Below are positions 34,563-44,187 of a stretch of 64,000 bases of DNA, piece after piece. The notes below the pieces were generated by a model. The model had not been told where the DNA came from, made no database searches, and saw nothing but the letters and a program-made list of their open reading frames with translations. How positions within the stretch are numbered: the first letter of the stretch is position 1; each line of letters opens with the position of its first letter. The translations under genes and the position numbers were made by a program. Location: the NCBI RefSeq assembly GCF_900142225.1, contig NZ_FRAD01000016.1:1-64000 (forward strand). The letters run 5' to 3'. Source of the stretch: Hathewaya proteolytica DSM 3090. Lineage in GTDB: Bacteria > Bacillota > Clostridia > Clostridiales > Clostridiaceae.

Positions 34563-35081
34563 ATGGTTATAAATAAGCGATTGGAAATTGTAGTCATTTT
34601 CACCGTGGCAGTGCTTTCTTTCTTCTGTCTCTACAGTATAAACGAAAAAATTTCTCAAAAGTATATACTAAATAAAACTTGGAAATACGTAAGCAATTCT
34701 GCCAACAAGGATACAATTACTGTTGAAGAAAAAATTACATACAATAATAGACTTTATGTATTTTATAGTTGTATGAAGCCTAATGCAAATAATCCTGATG
34801 CTGAATCCATAGGACTACTTCAATTCCAGAAAAACTTTCTTGGATGGTTATGCAAATTAGATAGTTCCTCTACTGATGATGATTTATTCATTCAATACAT
34901 CGATTCCGTTAAAGGAAGCTCGGCTTCTCTTATTTATGGCAAAAATATAGGGTTGAATTTTAAAAACTTGAAAATAAAAACAAAAGAAAAAACCATAACA
35001 AAAGATATTTCTCACAAAACACATTACTTCTACTTAGAAGAGATATCTAAGGACAATGTAGAAGAAATTAAATTAAATTAG
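34563..35081 (+). CDS. small membrane-anchored protein, unknown
   Basis: A 172-residue protein, one of the few plus-strand genes. Residues 8-25 form a membrane anchor or uncleaved signal (IVVIFTVAVLSFFCLYSI); the rest is predicted extracellular and beta-rich (ITYNNRLYVFYSCMK, SIGLLQFQKNFLGWLCKLD, KTHYFYLEEIS). I recognise no family. ATG preceded by GGGGATGAT. A strong terminator follows. It is divergent from the adjacent anchored-protein gene, with a 157-base shared upstream region. Confidence 0.65.
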   Translation: MVINKRLEIVVIFTVAVLSFFCLYSINEKISQKYILNKTWKYVSNSANKDTITVEEKITYNNRLYVFYSCMKPNANNPDAESIGLLQFQKNFLGWLCKLDSSSTDDDLFIQYIDSVKGSSASLIYGKNIGLNFKNLKIKTKEKTITKDISHKTHYFYLEEISKDNVEEIKLN

Positions 35082-35090
35082 ATAAACAAA

Positions 35091-35137
35091 ATGGTGCCCT
35101 AGAATATTTTTGTATTCCAAGGCACCATGACTTTTTT
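35091..35137. terminator. bidirectional terminator between convergent genes
   Basis: ATGGTGCC (35091-35098) pairs with GGCACCAT (35121-35128), with a partly paired TAGAATA/TATTCCA interior, followed by TTTTTT. It serves the plus-strand unknown gene and probably the minus-strand ABC transporter. Confidence 0.8.
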
Positions 35138-37016
35138 AATTAGCTTTTTCAAATTGTGAATTATATAAATTTGCGTAAAATCCGTTATGTGACAGCAATT
35201 CTTCGTGATTGCCCTGTTCGATGATGTCTCCATTATTCATGACAAGAATAAGATCTGCATCCCTTATAGTTGACAACCTATGTGCTATGACAAAGCTTGT
35301 TCTTCCTTTCATAAGGGTGTCCATGGCCTTTTGTATTAACACCTCGGTTCTAGTATCTACAGAGCTTGTGGCTTCATCCAAAATTAATATTTTAGGATCC
35401 GCCAATATTGCCCTGGCAATAGTTAAAAGCTGTTTCTGTCCTTGGGAAACATTATTGGCTTCCTCATTTAAAACCATATTATAGCCACCCGGCAACGTTC
35501 TTATAAAATGGTCTACATGGGCTGCCTTGGCTGCTTCTCTAACTTTTTCATCTGTAGCAGTTAACTTTCCATATCGTATGTTTTCCTCAATGGTTCCATT
35601 AAAAAGCCAAGTATCTTGAAGTACCATACCAAAAAGCTCTCGAAGTTCACTCCTATTGAAATCTTTTATATCGTGGCCATCTATAAATATATTTCCACTA
35701 TTTACATCGTAAAACCTCATTAAAAGTTTTACAATGGTAGTTTTTCCTGCACCAGTAGGACCTACTATAGCGATTTTTGCACCTTCTTTTATCTTAGCTG
35801 AAAAATCATTTATTATAATCTTATTGCTGTAGTATCCAAATTTCACATTTCTAAACTCCACATTGCCCTTTAAGTTATCTACCTTTACAGGGTTTTCTGC
35901 AAACTGTTCTTCCTCCTCTTCATTGAGGAATTCAAATACTCTTTCAGCTGCAGCAGCTGTAGATTGCATAAGGTTGGCAACTTGTGCTGCCTGGGCAATA
36001 GGTTGTGAAAAACTCCTTACGTACTGTATGAATGATTGAATTTCACCAACACTTATCCGTCCCCTTATGGCAAGATAACCACCCATTATTGACACTATTA
36101 CGTAACCCAAATTTCCTATAAAAGTCATAACAGGCATCATCATACCTGAAAGAAACTGCGATTTCCAAGCAGAGTTATACAGTGTATCATTAAATTCTTC
36201 AAACTCTTTAATAGCTTCTCTTTCTCCATTGAAAGCTTTTACTACATTGTGTCCACCGTACATCTCTTCCACTTGACCATTTACGTGACCGAGGTATTCC
36301 TGTTGAGACTTAAAATATTTCTGCGACTTTTTCACAATGAGAGATATAAATCCCATGGAGATTGGAAGTATTATGACAGCCACCACAGTCATAGGTATAC
36401 TTATGGTGAGCATCATGACAAGAACACCTATTACCGTTACTATGGCTGTTATAACTTGTGTCATACTTTGGTTTAAATTCTGACTTACGGTGTCTACATC
36501 GTTGGTAACTCTAGATAACACCTCTCCGTGAGTTTTCGTATCAAAGTATTTTAGTGGCATTTTATTTATCTTTTCTTCTATATCTCTTCTAAAATTATAA
36601 GAAATCTTCTGTGCTATACCAGTCATTATAAAGCCCTGTATGAACGCAAAAATAGAGCTTATTAAATATATTCCCAATAAGAATAGTAGTATTTTACCTA
36701 TCTTTGAAAAATCGATGCCCAAAGCACCATTACCTGATACTTTTCTCATAAGCCCTTGGAAAATCTCTTCAGTGGCGTTTCCCAAAATTTTGGGACCAAC
36801 TATGCTAAATATAGCACTTCCTATAGCAAAAACAACTACCAATATAAGACCAAACTTATACTTGCCTAAATAGGAAAATAGCTGTCCCATGGTCTTTTTA
36901 AAATTTTTTGGTTTTTCCAAAGCGAACTTCGGTCCATGACCACCACCACCAAGGGGAGCTCCTTTTTTCAATGATGTCTTCTGGTTCTTTTGTTCATTGT
37001 CCATATTATTATTCAT
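35136..37016 (-). CDS. ABC exporter half-transporter (second subunit)
   Basis: A 626-residue protein with six transmembrane helices and a C-terminal ATPase. Walker A is GPTGAGKTT and Walker B ILILDEATSSVD; the signature is NVSQGQKQ, deviating from LSGGQ. The N-terminus has a glycine-rich patch before the first helix. Such proteins pair with a second half-transporter to export drugs, lipids or peptides. The ATG at 37016 follows GGAGGAACTGGAAA and overlaps the stop of the upstream partner by 8 bases, as expected for a heterodimer. An 18-codon longer frame is not supported. Confidence 0.93.
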   Translation of the reverse strand: MNNNMDNEQKNQKTSLKKGAPLGGGGHGPKFALEKPKNFKKTMGQLFSYLGKYKFGLILVVVFAIGSAIFSIVGPKILGNATEEIFQGLMRKVSGNGALGIDFSKIGKILLFLLGIYLISSIFAFIQGFIMTGIAQKISYNFRRDIEEKINKMPLKYFDTKTHGEVLSRVTNDVDTVSQNLNQSMTQVITAIVTVIGVLVMMLTISIPMTVVAVIILPISMGFISLIVKKSQKYFKSQQEYLGHVNGQVEEMYGGHNVVKAFNGEREAIKEFEEFNDTLYNSAWKSQFLSGMMMPVMTFIGNLGYVIVSIMGGYLAIRGRISVGEIQSFIQYVRSFSQPIAQAAQVANLMQSTAAAAERVFEFLNEEEEEQFAENPVKVDNLKGNVEFRNVKFGYYSNKIIINDFSAKIKEGAKIAIVGPTGAGKTTIVKLLMRFYDVNSGNIFIDGHDIKDFNRSELRELFGMVLQDTWLFNGTIEENIRYGKLTATDEKVREAAKAAHVDHFIRTLPGGYNMVLNEEANNVSQGQKQLLTIARAILADPKILILDEATSSVDTRTEVLIQKAMDTLMKGRTSFVIAHRLSTIRDADLILVMNNGDIIEQGNHEELLSHNGFYANLYNSQFEKAN

Positions 37017-39219
37017 TTTCCAGTTCCTCCTTTGAAAGCTGTGACATGGCAATTTGCTTATACACCTCACAATTGCTTAACAATTGTTTATGATTTCCTA
37101 TTCCTACTACCTTACCTTCATCAAGAACTACAATTTGTTCAGCATCTATGATAGTGCTAATTCTCTGAGCTACTATTAACACGGTACTTTCATTGATTTC
37201 CCTTTTCAATGCCTGCCTTAATCTTTTATCCGTTTTATAATCTAAAGCTGAAAAACTATCGTCAAAAATATATATATCAGGATTTTTTGCTATGGCACGA
37301 CCTATGGAAAGCCTTTGCTTTTGACCTCCGGAAACATTTGTTCCACCCTGTGCCATAGGGTAGTCGTATTTTTCCACCTTTTCCTCTATAAAATCACTGG
37401 CTTGTGCAATAGCAGCCGCTTTCTCAATTTCATCATCACTGGCATTTACATTGCCATACCTCAAATTTGAAGCTATAGTTCCTGAAAAAAGCACACCCTT
37501 TTGTGGTACATACCCTATTTTATCTCTAAGCTTTTTCTCATCCACCTTTTTTATATTTACTCCATCCACCAATATTTCACCTTCAGTTACATCATAAAAA
37601 CGGGGAATAAGATTTATCAATGTGGATTTACCACTACCAGTACTACCTATGAAGGCAGTAGTTTCACCTGGTTTCGCCAAAAATGAAATGTCACTTAATA
37701 CATTTTCGTCTCCGTCAGGATATTTAAATGAAACATTTTTGAACTCAACCTGGCCTTTTTTTTCAACCATAAAATCTTCTGGATTACTGCTGCTTATAAT
37801 TGAATTTTCAGTAGTAAGTATTTCGTCTACACGAACAGCTGCAACAGTTGCTCTTGGGAGCATTATGGATACCATAGAAATCATGACAAAGGACATTATT
37901 ATTTGCATAGTATACTGAATAAATGCCATCATGTCCCCCACCTGCATTACTCCTGAATCTATACCATGAGCGCCTTTCCACACAATTAGTATAGAAATAC
38001 CATTCATTATTAGCATCATCATAGGCATCATAGCTGACATGAATCTAGTTACAAAAAGGTTGGTTTTTGTAAGTTCCCTATTGGCCTTGTCAAATCTTTT
38101 TTCCTCATGCTTTTCTGTACTAAAGGCCCTTATTACCATCATACCAGTAAGGTGCTCTCTCATGACTAGATTTACTTTATCTACTAATTTTTGAACTTTT
38201 TTAAACTTTGGCATAACAAAACTAAACATAAAAATGACTAGTATAGATATAGATAATACAGCCACGCCAATGATCCATTCCATGGAGGTGTTAGTATTGA
38301 AAACTTTTATCACTCCTCCAACTCCAAGAATAGGGGCATAAAATACTACTCTCAATAATATTGCCATTAGCATCTGAATTTGTTGAATATCATTTGTACT
38401 TCTAGTTATCAATGTGGCGGTAGAAAACTTATCCATTTCGGCATTGGAAAAGCCCATAACCTTAGAGAACACTTTTTTTCTAAGATCTCTTCCAAGGGAT
38501 GCTGCTACCCTAGCCGCCAACAATCCCACAATTACAGTGGCTATAAGACTCACCAAAGCTATTCCCAGCATCTTAAGCCCTGCTAAAATAATATAATTTG
38601 ATTTAATTTTATCCACATTTTTACCAAGAGCTGTATACTCTGCTACAACAAATTTTACAGCAGATTGTTGTATTATTTTATCTGGGATTTTTTCTAAGTT
38701 TTTTTCCATCTTATTGGTCATCTGTGAAAGAGAACTTTTAGGCATAGATAGTAGAACCTTAAATATATCTCCATCATTTGATGAGATTAATTCCTTTGGC
38801 AAAGACTTAAAAATATTATTTTTAATATTTTTGCCCTCTTCGCTGTCACTTTCTAAAATTTGTGTTATTACCATGGGCTTTGCCATAACATTGCTTATTT
38901 TTTCTTTCTTTTCCTTGTCTTTAGTGTTTAATACATATTTTTTACTTTTAGAGGTCTCTCCATTGTCTATAACCTTGTAATTTTCCTCTACTAATTTTAT
39001 GTCATCATCCTTTAAAAACAGTTTTAACTTATTAAATTGGCTTTCTCTTATCTCTTCTATGGCTAGATTTTCTATACCACCCTGTTGTATTCCTACGTCT
39101 ATAATTTTAGATGTGAATTCAGGCAAGGATAAATCACAAGTAGCCTGAAGCACAAGAAAACCAACTATACATAGGATAAAAACGTAATATTTTTTCAAGT
39201 GCTTAATTAGTTTAAACAT
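37009..39219 (-). CDS. ABC exporter half-transporter (first subunit)
   Basis: A 736-residue half-transporter with a standard ATPase (GSTGSGKST, VSGGQKQRLS, IYIFDDSFSALD; aspartate replaces the catalytic glutamate after Walker B, a usual sign of the degenerate site in heterodimeric exporters). Between helix 1 (about 12-30) and helix 2 (about 215) is a hydrophilic, probably extracellular insertion of about 150 residues, longer than in the partner. Similar insertions occur in clostridial multidrug-type pairs. The substrate is not predictable. Cotranscribed with the gene downstream. Confidence 0.92.
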   Translation of the reverse strand: MFKLIKHLKKYYVFILCIVGFLVLQATCDLSLPEFTSKIIDVGIQQGGIENLAIEEIRESQFNKLKLFLKDDDIKLVEENYKVIDNGETSKSKKYVLNTKDKEKKEKISNVMAKPMVITQILESDSEEGKNIKNNIFKSLPKELISSNDGDIFKVLLSMPKSSLSQMTNKMEKNLEKIPDKIIQQSAVKFVVAEYTALGKNVDKIKSNYIILAGLKMLGIALVSLIATVIVGLLAARVAASLGRDLRKKVFSKVMGFSNAEMDKFSTATLITRSTNDIQQIQMLMAILLRVVFYAPILGVGGVIKVFNTNTSMEWIIGVAVLSISILVIFMFSFVMPKFKKVQKLVDKVNLVMREHLTGMMVIRAFSTEKHEEKRFDKANRELTKTNLFVTRFMSAMMPMMMLIMNGISILIVWKGAHGIDSGVMQVGDMMAFIQYTMQIIMSFVMISMVSIMLPRATVAAVRVDEILTTENSIISSSNPEDFMVEKKGQVEFKNVSFKYPDGDENVLSDISFLAKPGETTAFIGSTGSGKSTLINLIPRFYDVTEGEILVDGVNIKKVDEKKLRDKIGYVPQKGVLFSGTIASNLRYGNVNASDDEIEKAAAIAQASDFIEEKVEKYDYPMAQGGTNVSGGQKQRLSIGRAIAKNPDIYIFDDSFSALDYKTDKRLRQALKREINESTVLIVAQRISTIIDAEQIVVLDEGKVVGIGNHKQLLSNCEVYKQIAMSQLSKEELENE

Positions 39220-39431
39220 AACATAGTCTCCTCCATTTAATATTATCTTTTTATATTATAACTTTTAATTACAATTGTACATAAGTAACCATTAACAAAT
39301 AGTAAATTTTTATCTATATTAATACTAATTTTATAGTATTAATTTTATAATAATAGTGTAATATGATTATTATTGTGATATTATATTAATCATATATTCA
39401 CTTCAATAATTTTACGACGGGAGAGTACCGC

Positions 39432-40274
39432 ATGTTCACACAATTAAAACTGCTATTATACCTACAAAGTATTAGGTCGCCTTTGTTAACATATATATTT
39501 CTTACTTTTACCATGAGTATAGAAACTCCAGTAGTAATACTTTTTTCTTCTATACTTTATTGGACCGTGGACAAAGTTTTCGGCATGGAGTTACTATTTA
39601 ATCTTTCAACCAATATAACTCTTAATTCTGGATTGAAAGATTTAATTAGGTTCCCAAGGCCCATTGGCTCAAAAAATCTTACTTCACTCCACTTACCCAC
39701 TGCCACAGGGTATTCCTTTCCAAGCGGTCATACACAAATAGCCACAACTTTTTGGGAAAGTATGATGTTGCATTTTAAACATTCATACATGTATATTATA
39801 GGAACAATTTTTATCATCTGCATAGGGTTTTCTAGAATATACCTAGGAGTTCATTGGCCAACAGATGTTATTGGTGCTATAGTTACTGGAACCATGTGTA
39901 CACTTTTATGTCACAAAGCTTTTAATTACATCCTGAATACAAAGAAAAACAGTATATTAATCTATATCTACATTCCATTCCTTATTATTTGCTTTATTCT
40001 AAAGGATGGTTCCTATATAAAAGTTGCTGGACTTTACGGTGGCCTTATTTTAGGCTATATCCTTGAGAGTAAGTTCGTAAAATTTTCTACAAAGGTCCCC
40101 TTGAAAGATAAAATTATGCGAGGGTTGTTAGGTATACTAAGTCTTTTTTTATTTTACCTTGCACTAGATTATACATTCCCCTCATATCTTATACTTATTT
40201 ATTTAAAATATTTTGCTACTTGCTGCTTTGCCATTGCATTTGTGCCTTACATGTTTACAATATTTCATATATAA
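39432..40274 (+). CDS. PAP2 superfamily membrane phosphatase
   Basis: A 280-residue protein with about six to seven helices. The three phosphatase motifs are present: KDLIRFPRP (69-77), SFPSGHT (95-101, with the catalytic histidine) and SRIYLGVHWPTD (about 133-144). PAP2 enzymes remove phosphates from lipid phosphates such as undecaprenyl pyrophosphate or phosphatidic acid on the outer face of the membrane. ATG with GGGAG upstream. Isolated plus-strand gene, divergent from the ABC exporter, with its own terminator. Confidence 0.92.
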   Translation: MFTQLKLLLYLQSIRSPLLTYIFLTFTMSIETPVVILFSSILYWTVDKVFGMELLFNLSTNITLNSGLKDLIRFPRPIGSKNLTSLHLPTATGYSFPSGHTQIATTFWESMMLHFKHSYMYIIGTIFIICIGFSRIYLGVHWPTDVIGAIVTGTMCTLLCHKAFNYILNTKKNSILIYIYIPFLIICFILKDGSYIKVAGLYGGLILGYILESKFVKFSTKVPLKDKIMRGLLGILSLFLFYLALDYTFPSYLILIYLKYFATCCFAIAFVPYMFTIFHI

Positions 40275-40305
40275 AAGGTGAATAAGCAAACCTTATTCAC
40301 CTTTT
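40273..40305. terminator. terminator after PAP2 gene
   Basis: A perfect 14-bp stem, AAAAGGTGAATAAG/CTTATTCACCTTTT with a CAAAC loop, starting at the stop codon. It can also act on purA from the other strand. Confidence 0.85.
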
Positions 40306-40360
40306 ATATATTATTAAGAAATCCAATTTCATTTCCTTCATATTGAGCTAAGAATTTTGG

Positions 40361-41647
40361 TTAAATGTCACTTACTCTTATGGTTTGATCCCTTTTTGGT
40401 CCCACAGATACTATAGATACCTTTGTATCTGTAAATTCTTCAATTCTCTTAATGTATTTCTTTGCATTCTCAGGAAGTTCTTCAAAAGTACGAGCTTCCG
40501 CAATTTGTGAGCCCCATCCTTCAAATTCCTCATATACAGGCTTACACTTTGACAACTCCTTTAAACTTGCTGGGAAATAATCGATTATCTTACCATCTAA
40601 CTCATAGGCAACGCAAACTTTTATCCTGTCTATATTAGCTAAAGTATCCATTTTTGTTATAGCAAAGCTTGTTAACCCACTTACTCTTACAGTAGTTTTA
40701 AGTATAACAAGATCTAACCATCCACATCTTCGCGCTCTTCCTGTAGTGACACCAAATTCACCACCTACATTTCTGATGTGATCTCCCATGCTGTCAAGAA
40801 GCTCCGTTGGGAAAGGCCCCTCTCCAACTCTAGTGGTATAAGCTTTACCTATACCAACTACATTAGATATCATAGTTGGACCTATGCCTGCACCTGTACA
40901 AACTCCACCGGCAATGGTGTTTGATGATGTAACATAAGGGTATGTTCCATAATCCACGTCTAAAAGCATTCCCTGAGCGCCTTCGAATAATACTCTTTTA
41001 CCACTTTTTATACCATTGAATATCTCAACGGAAGTTTCTTTTACGTAAGGCTTTATTTTTCTTCCAATTTCAACATATTCATTGTACAATGCATCAATAT
41101 CAAGTTTTTCAGCATTAAAAACCTTTTCAATGATTTCATTTTTTGAAGCTAAGCTATTACATAACTTTTCTTTTAAAACCTCTTCATCTATAAGGTCGTA
41201 TATTCTTATGCCACTTCTCTCTGCCTTATCAGTGTAGCATGGGCCAATGCCCTTTCCTGTAGTGCCTATTTTATCATTTCCTCTGCTCTTTTCCTTAAGG
41301 CTATCCATGAGCTTGTGGTATGGCATTATTACCTGAGCCCTATCACTAATATACAATCTATCAGGTGTTACTTGCACACCTAGCTTATTAAGATATTCGA
41401 TTTCCTCAAACAATGCCTTTGGATCTATTACTACACCGTTGCCCAATACATTTATCTCATTTTCGTACAGTATACCTGATGGAACAAGGTGTAACTTGTA
41501 TTCCTTGTCTCCAACTATTACAGTATGACCTGCATTGTTTCCTCCCTGAAACCTAACAACCATATCAGCTTCTTCTGCAAGATAATCCGTTATTTTTCCT
41601 TTTCCCTCATCGCCCCACTGTGCACCGAGAACTATAAATGATCTCAT
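40361..41647 (-). CDS. purA: adenylosuccinate synthetase
   Basis: A 428-residue enzyme making adenylosuccinate from IMP, GTP and aspartate, the committed step to AMP. N-terminal VLGAQWGDEGKGKITD, NAGHTV, GTTGKGIGPCYTDK and the GARRCGWLD-type segment (TTGRARRCGWLD) are diagnostic. The ATG at 41647 gives the standard family length; a GTG four codons upstream overlaps the ribosome site. Confidence 0.97.
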   Translation of the reverse strand: MRSFIVLGAQWGDEGKGKITDYLAEEADMVVRFQGGNNAGHTVIVGDKEYKLHLVPSGILYENEINVLGNGVVIDPKALFEEIEYLNKLGVQVTPDRLYISDRAQVIMPYHKLMDSLKEKSRGNDKIGTTGKGIGPCYTDKAERSGIRIYDLIDEEVLKEKLCNSLASKNEIIEKVFNAEKLDIDALYNEYVEIGRKIKPYVKETSVEIFNGIKSGKRVLFEGAQGMLLDVDYGTYPYVTSSNTIAGGVCTGAGIGPTMISNVVGIGKAYTTRVGEGPFPTELLDSMGDHIRNVGGEFGVTTGRARRCGWLDLVILKTTVRVSGLTSFAITKMDTLANIDRIKVCVAYELDGKIIDYFPASLKELSKCKPVYEEFEGWGSQIAEARTFEELPENAKKYIKRIEEFTDTKVSIVSVGPKRDQTIRVSDI

Positions 41648-41785
41648 AAACTTCACCACTCCTAATTTATTTAACTATTCAATACGTGAACACAATCTAT
41701 AATCTACAACAGTATATATTATATACCCAATGTCTTTATTTAGTAAATTATTTTTTAGTAAAAAGACATTAAATACAAATTAAAA

Positions 41786-43138
41786 TTAAATCAATTTTTC
41801 TGACTTGACTCTCTTTTTCTTTATCATAAAGAAATATATGAAACACGCAATTACACTAAAAAGTGCAGAAATAGGTACTGACAACCCTAGGGTAAAAAAA
41901 TCCACATTAGGGATTCTGCTCAAGTAATAAGATAAAGGTATCCTAACTAAAAATGCTGAAGCAAGACCTTGAAGCATTACAAATGTTGTTTTTCCTATTC
42001 CATTAAAATATCCAAGACAGCAGAAATAGGTGGAAACAAGAATGTACTCTACAGAACAACTTTTTAGGTATTCTGCCGTAGCCTTTATAACTTCTGTGTT
42101 CTTTTCAAATATAGACGCTAGCATGGCTCCTTTAAAGTATGTTAAAAGAAACATAACTACACCACAAGCCATAGATATCAATGTGGTAGTTTTAAATATA
42201 GCTATTGCCCTTTTTTCTTTCCCAGCTCCCACGTTTTGAGCTACAATAGCGCCAAGTGCGGACATAAATGCCATGGGGATAATGGCAAGGAATATAAAAA
42301 TTTTCCCACTTATACCTGCACAAGCCGATGCCACTAAACCTATAGAATTCATTATACTAGTTATTATAAGGAAAGATACTGTAGTCAGACTGTCTTGAAG
42401 TGCAATAGGTCCACCTATCTTTAGTATTTGTTTTATATATGCCCCATTATTTTTGAAATTATGTTTTTTTACATTTACTATGGACTTATTTTTTCTAAGA
42501 AAAATTACTGAGCATACAACACTTACTGCCTGGGCAAGCACTGTAGCCAAAGCTGCTCCAGATGAGTCTAGTTTGAATACCCCTACAAAGATAAAATCGC
42601 ATACTATGTTCACAATACACGCAATAAAAACAAATAGCAGTGGCAATTTTGAATTTCCCATGCCTCGAAAAATCCCACTTATAGCGTTATACGCCACAAT
42701 AAATATAGTTCCCATAGAGCATATTCTTATGTAATTTACTGTTTGCTGAAAGGCTTCTGCTGGTACTTTCATCAAAAAACCTATTTGCTTTGCAAAAATC
42801 ACCATAATTAAAGTTACTACTATGCTGATTATTGAAAATAGCTTAATCAACGCAGCAACAACATCTGAAATTTTTTCTTTCTTTTTTGCTCCCATGTATT
42901 GTGCAATCAATACTGTCACTCCCATGGTAAGACCCGTTATAATCCCTGTTATAGCCTGCATTATCTGACTTCCAATGGCAACTGCCGCTACACTAGCAGT
43001 GTTTCCAAACTGACCTACTATTATAAGGTCTACCCCACCATATAAGGCCTGAAGCAATAATGCCATCATCAAAGGAATAGAAAATTTGATAAGTGGTTTT
43101 ACTATTCCACCTTCTGTAAAACTGTTAACGTTCTCCAT
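41786..43138 (-). CDS. MATE family efflux transporter
   Basis: A 450-residue, 12-helix multidrug/toxin extrusion protein (KPLIKFSIPLMMALLLQALYGGVDLIIVGQ at the start of the first half; KIGGPIALQDSLTTVSFLIITSI at the start of the second). It is a different subgroup from the transporter in the aro locus. Na+ or H+ antiport is known for the family; the substrate is unknown. ATG with AAAGGA upstream. It stands alone upstream of purA. Confidence 0.92.
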   Translation of the reverse strand: MENVNSFTEGGIVKPLIKFSIPLMMALLLQALYGGVDLIIVGQFGNTASVAAVAIGSQIMQAITGIITGLTMGVTVLIAQYMGAKKKEKISDVVAALIKLFSIISIVVTLIMVIFAKQIGFLMKVPAEAFQQTVNYIRICSMGTIFIVAYNAISGIFRGMGNSKLPLLFVFIACIVNIVCDFIFVGVFKLDSSGAALATVLAQAVSVVCSVIFLRKNKSIVNVKKHNFKNNGAYIKQILKIGGPIALQDSLTTVSFLIITSIMNSIGLVASACAGISGKIFIFLAIIPMAFMSALGAIVAQNVGAGKEKRAIAIFKTTTLISMACGVVMFLLTYFKGAMLASIFEKNTEVIKATAEYLKSCSVEYILVSTYFCCLGYFNGIGKTTFVMLQGLASAFLVRIPLSYYLSRIPNVDFFTLGLSVPISALFSVIACFIYFFMIKKKRVKSEKLI

Positions 43139-43334
43139 TTATTTTCCTTTCTTTTGTATATATGTATAATATTTTGCGATAACTACCGCCACGTATCAGT
43201 ATATCTATAATCCGTATCCCATGTCAATAAGGTATTCCTTTTAACATTATGTTAAACTTGATTACAACTTTTATTCAACTCTAAATAGCCAGTATCATAT
43301 AATAATAATAATCAATAATTAGGGGAATACCATC

Positions 43335-44108
43335 ATGCCAACACCAGATTATAAGTACATGGCCATAGAAAATTTCAAAGAAGAGGGTAAAAAATATCAA
43401 TTAAAATACGATATCGTACTTCAACATATAGAAGATTTATACAATTTAAAATGTAAATGCTTGGACATCATGAAGGAAACTAGAAATATGTTAGAAAGCT
43501 CGCAAAGTAAAGATTATAATATTCAAAATATCATGGATAGCATAGACACCCTGTGTCAAACCTTTAGATTGGAAGAAACTCAATCAAAGTGTGAGGATTA
43601 TTTTAAGGATGTTTCATCTCCACCTATAAAAACTCTTGCACTAAAGAGCACCGTAGATCATAGAACTTTAACAAGCATCCCCCCTGTACCATACAACTGT
43701 GTTGCTTTAGCTTACCTTGTGGACAATGGTATTTTAGGCAAATCAAAAAATACTTCTAACTTCAATGGCACTTCATTCACTTTTATAGGAGGAAAAATTA
43801 TGGGAAAATTATTTTTGGGTATGCTTGGGCCTGCTGGCATGGCCATAACAGGTTTAAATTTCCTCAATAAGGCTATAAAAAAGAACGCTGAAAATATGGA
43901 TGATGCCATGAAAATTTCTTTTTTAAGCAGTAAGCTATCCGAACATTCATCTACCTTAGATAAGATAGATATGAAGTTATGTTGTATTATTGAAGAACTA
44001 AACAGTTCCTTTATCCACATATCACAGCTTATATATGTGGATAAAGATTTTTCAAAGCTTTTAGGTGAAATAGCAAAGTTAGACATGGCTTTTAAAGAAA
44101 AAATCTAA
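43335..44108 (+). CDS. uncharacterised protein with coiled coils and a hydrophobic glycine-rich segment
   Basis: A 257-residue protein I do not recognise. The first 100 residues are helical and charged (coiled-coil likely); a central segment from about 150 to 180 is hydrophobic and glycine-rich (GKIMGKLFLGMLGPAGMAITGL), long enough for a membrane hairpin; the C-terminal third is again helical. No signal peptide. This helix-hydrophobic-helix plan recalls some toxin or membrane-remodelling helper proteins, but that is only a shape comparison. ATG after AGGGGAA; promoter-like TATAAT at about 43299. Isolated on the plus strand, with a terminator. Confidence 0.65.
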   Translation: MPTPDYKYMAIENFKEEGKKYQLKYDIVLQHIEDLYNLKCKCLDIMKETRNMLESSQSKDYNIQNIMDSIDTLCQTFRLEETQSKCEDYFKDVSSPPIKTLALKSTVDHRTLTSIPPVPYNCVALAYLVDNGILGKSKNTSNFNGTSFTFIGGKIMGKLFLGMLGPAGMAITGLNFLNKAIKKNAENMDDAMKISFLSSKLSEHSSTLDKIDMKLCCIIEELNSSFIHISQLIYVDKDFSKLLGEIAKLDMAFKEKI

Positions 44109-44116
44109 TTATACAA

Positions 44117-44155
44117 AAGAACCACCTTAAACACTAATGGCTTTCGGTGGTTCTT
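44117..44155. terminator. terminator between convergent genes
   Basis: A 10-bp stem, AAGAACCACC/GGTGGTTCTT with a 19-base loop, followed by TCATTTTT, after the plus-strand unknown gene and before the cbiO stop. Confidence 0.75.
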
Positions 44156-44187
44156 CATTTTTACTATTAACTTATAACCATATTACA

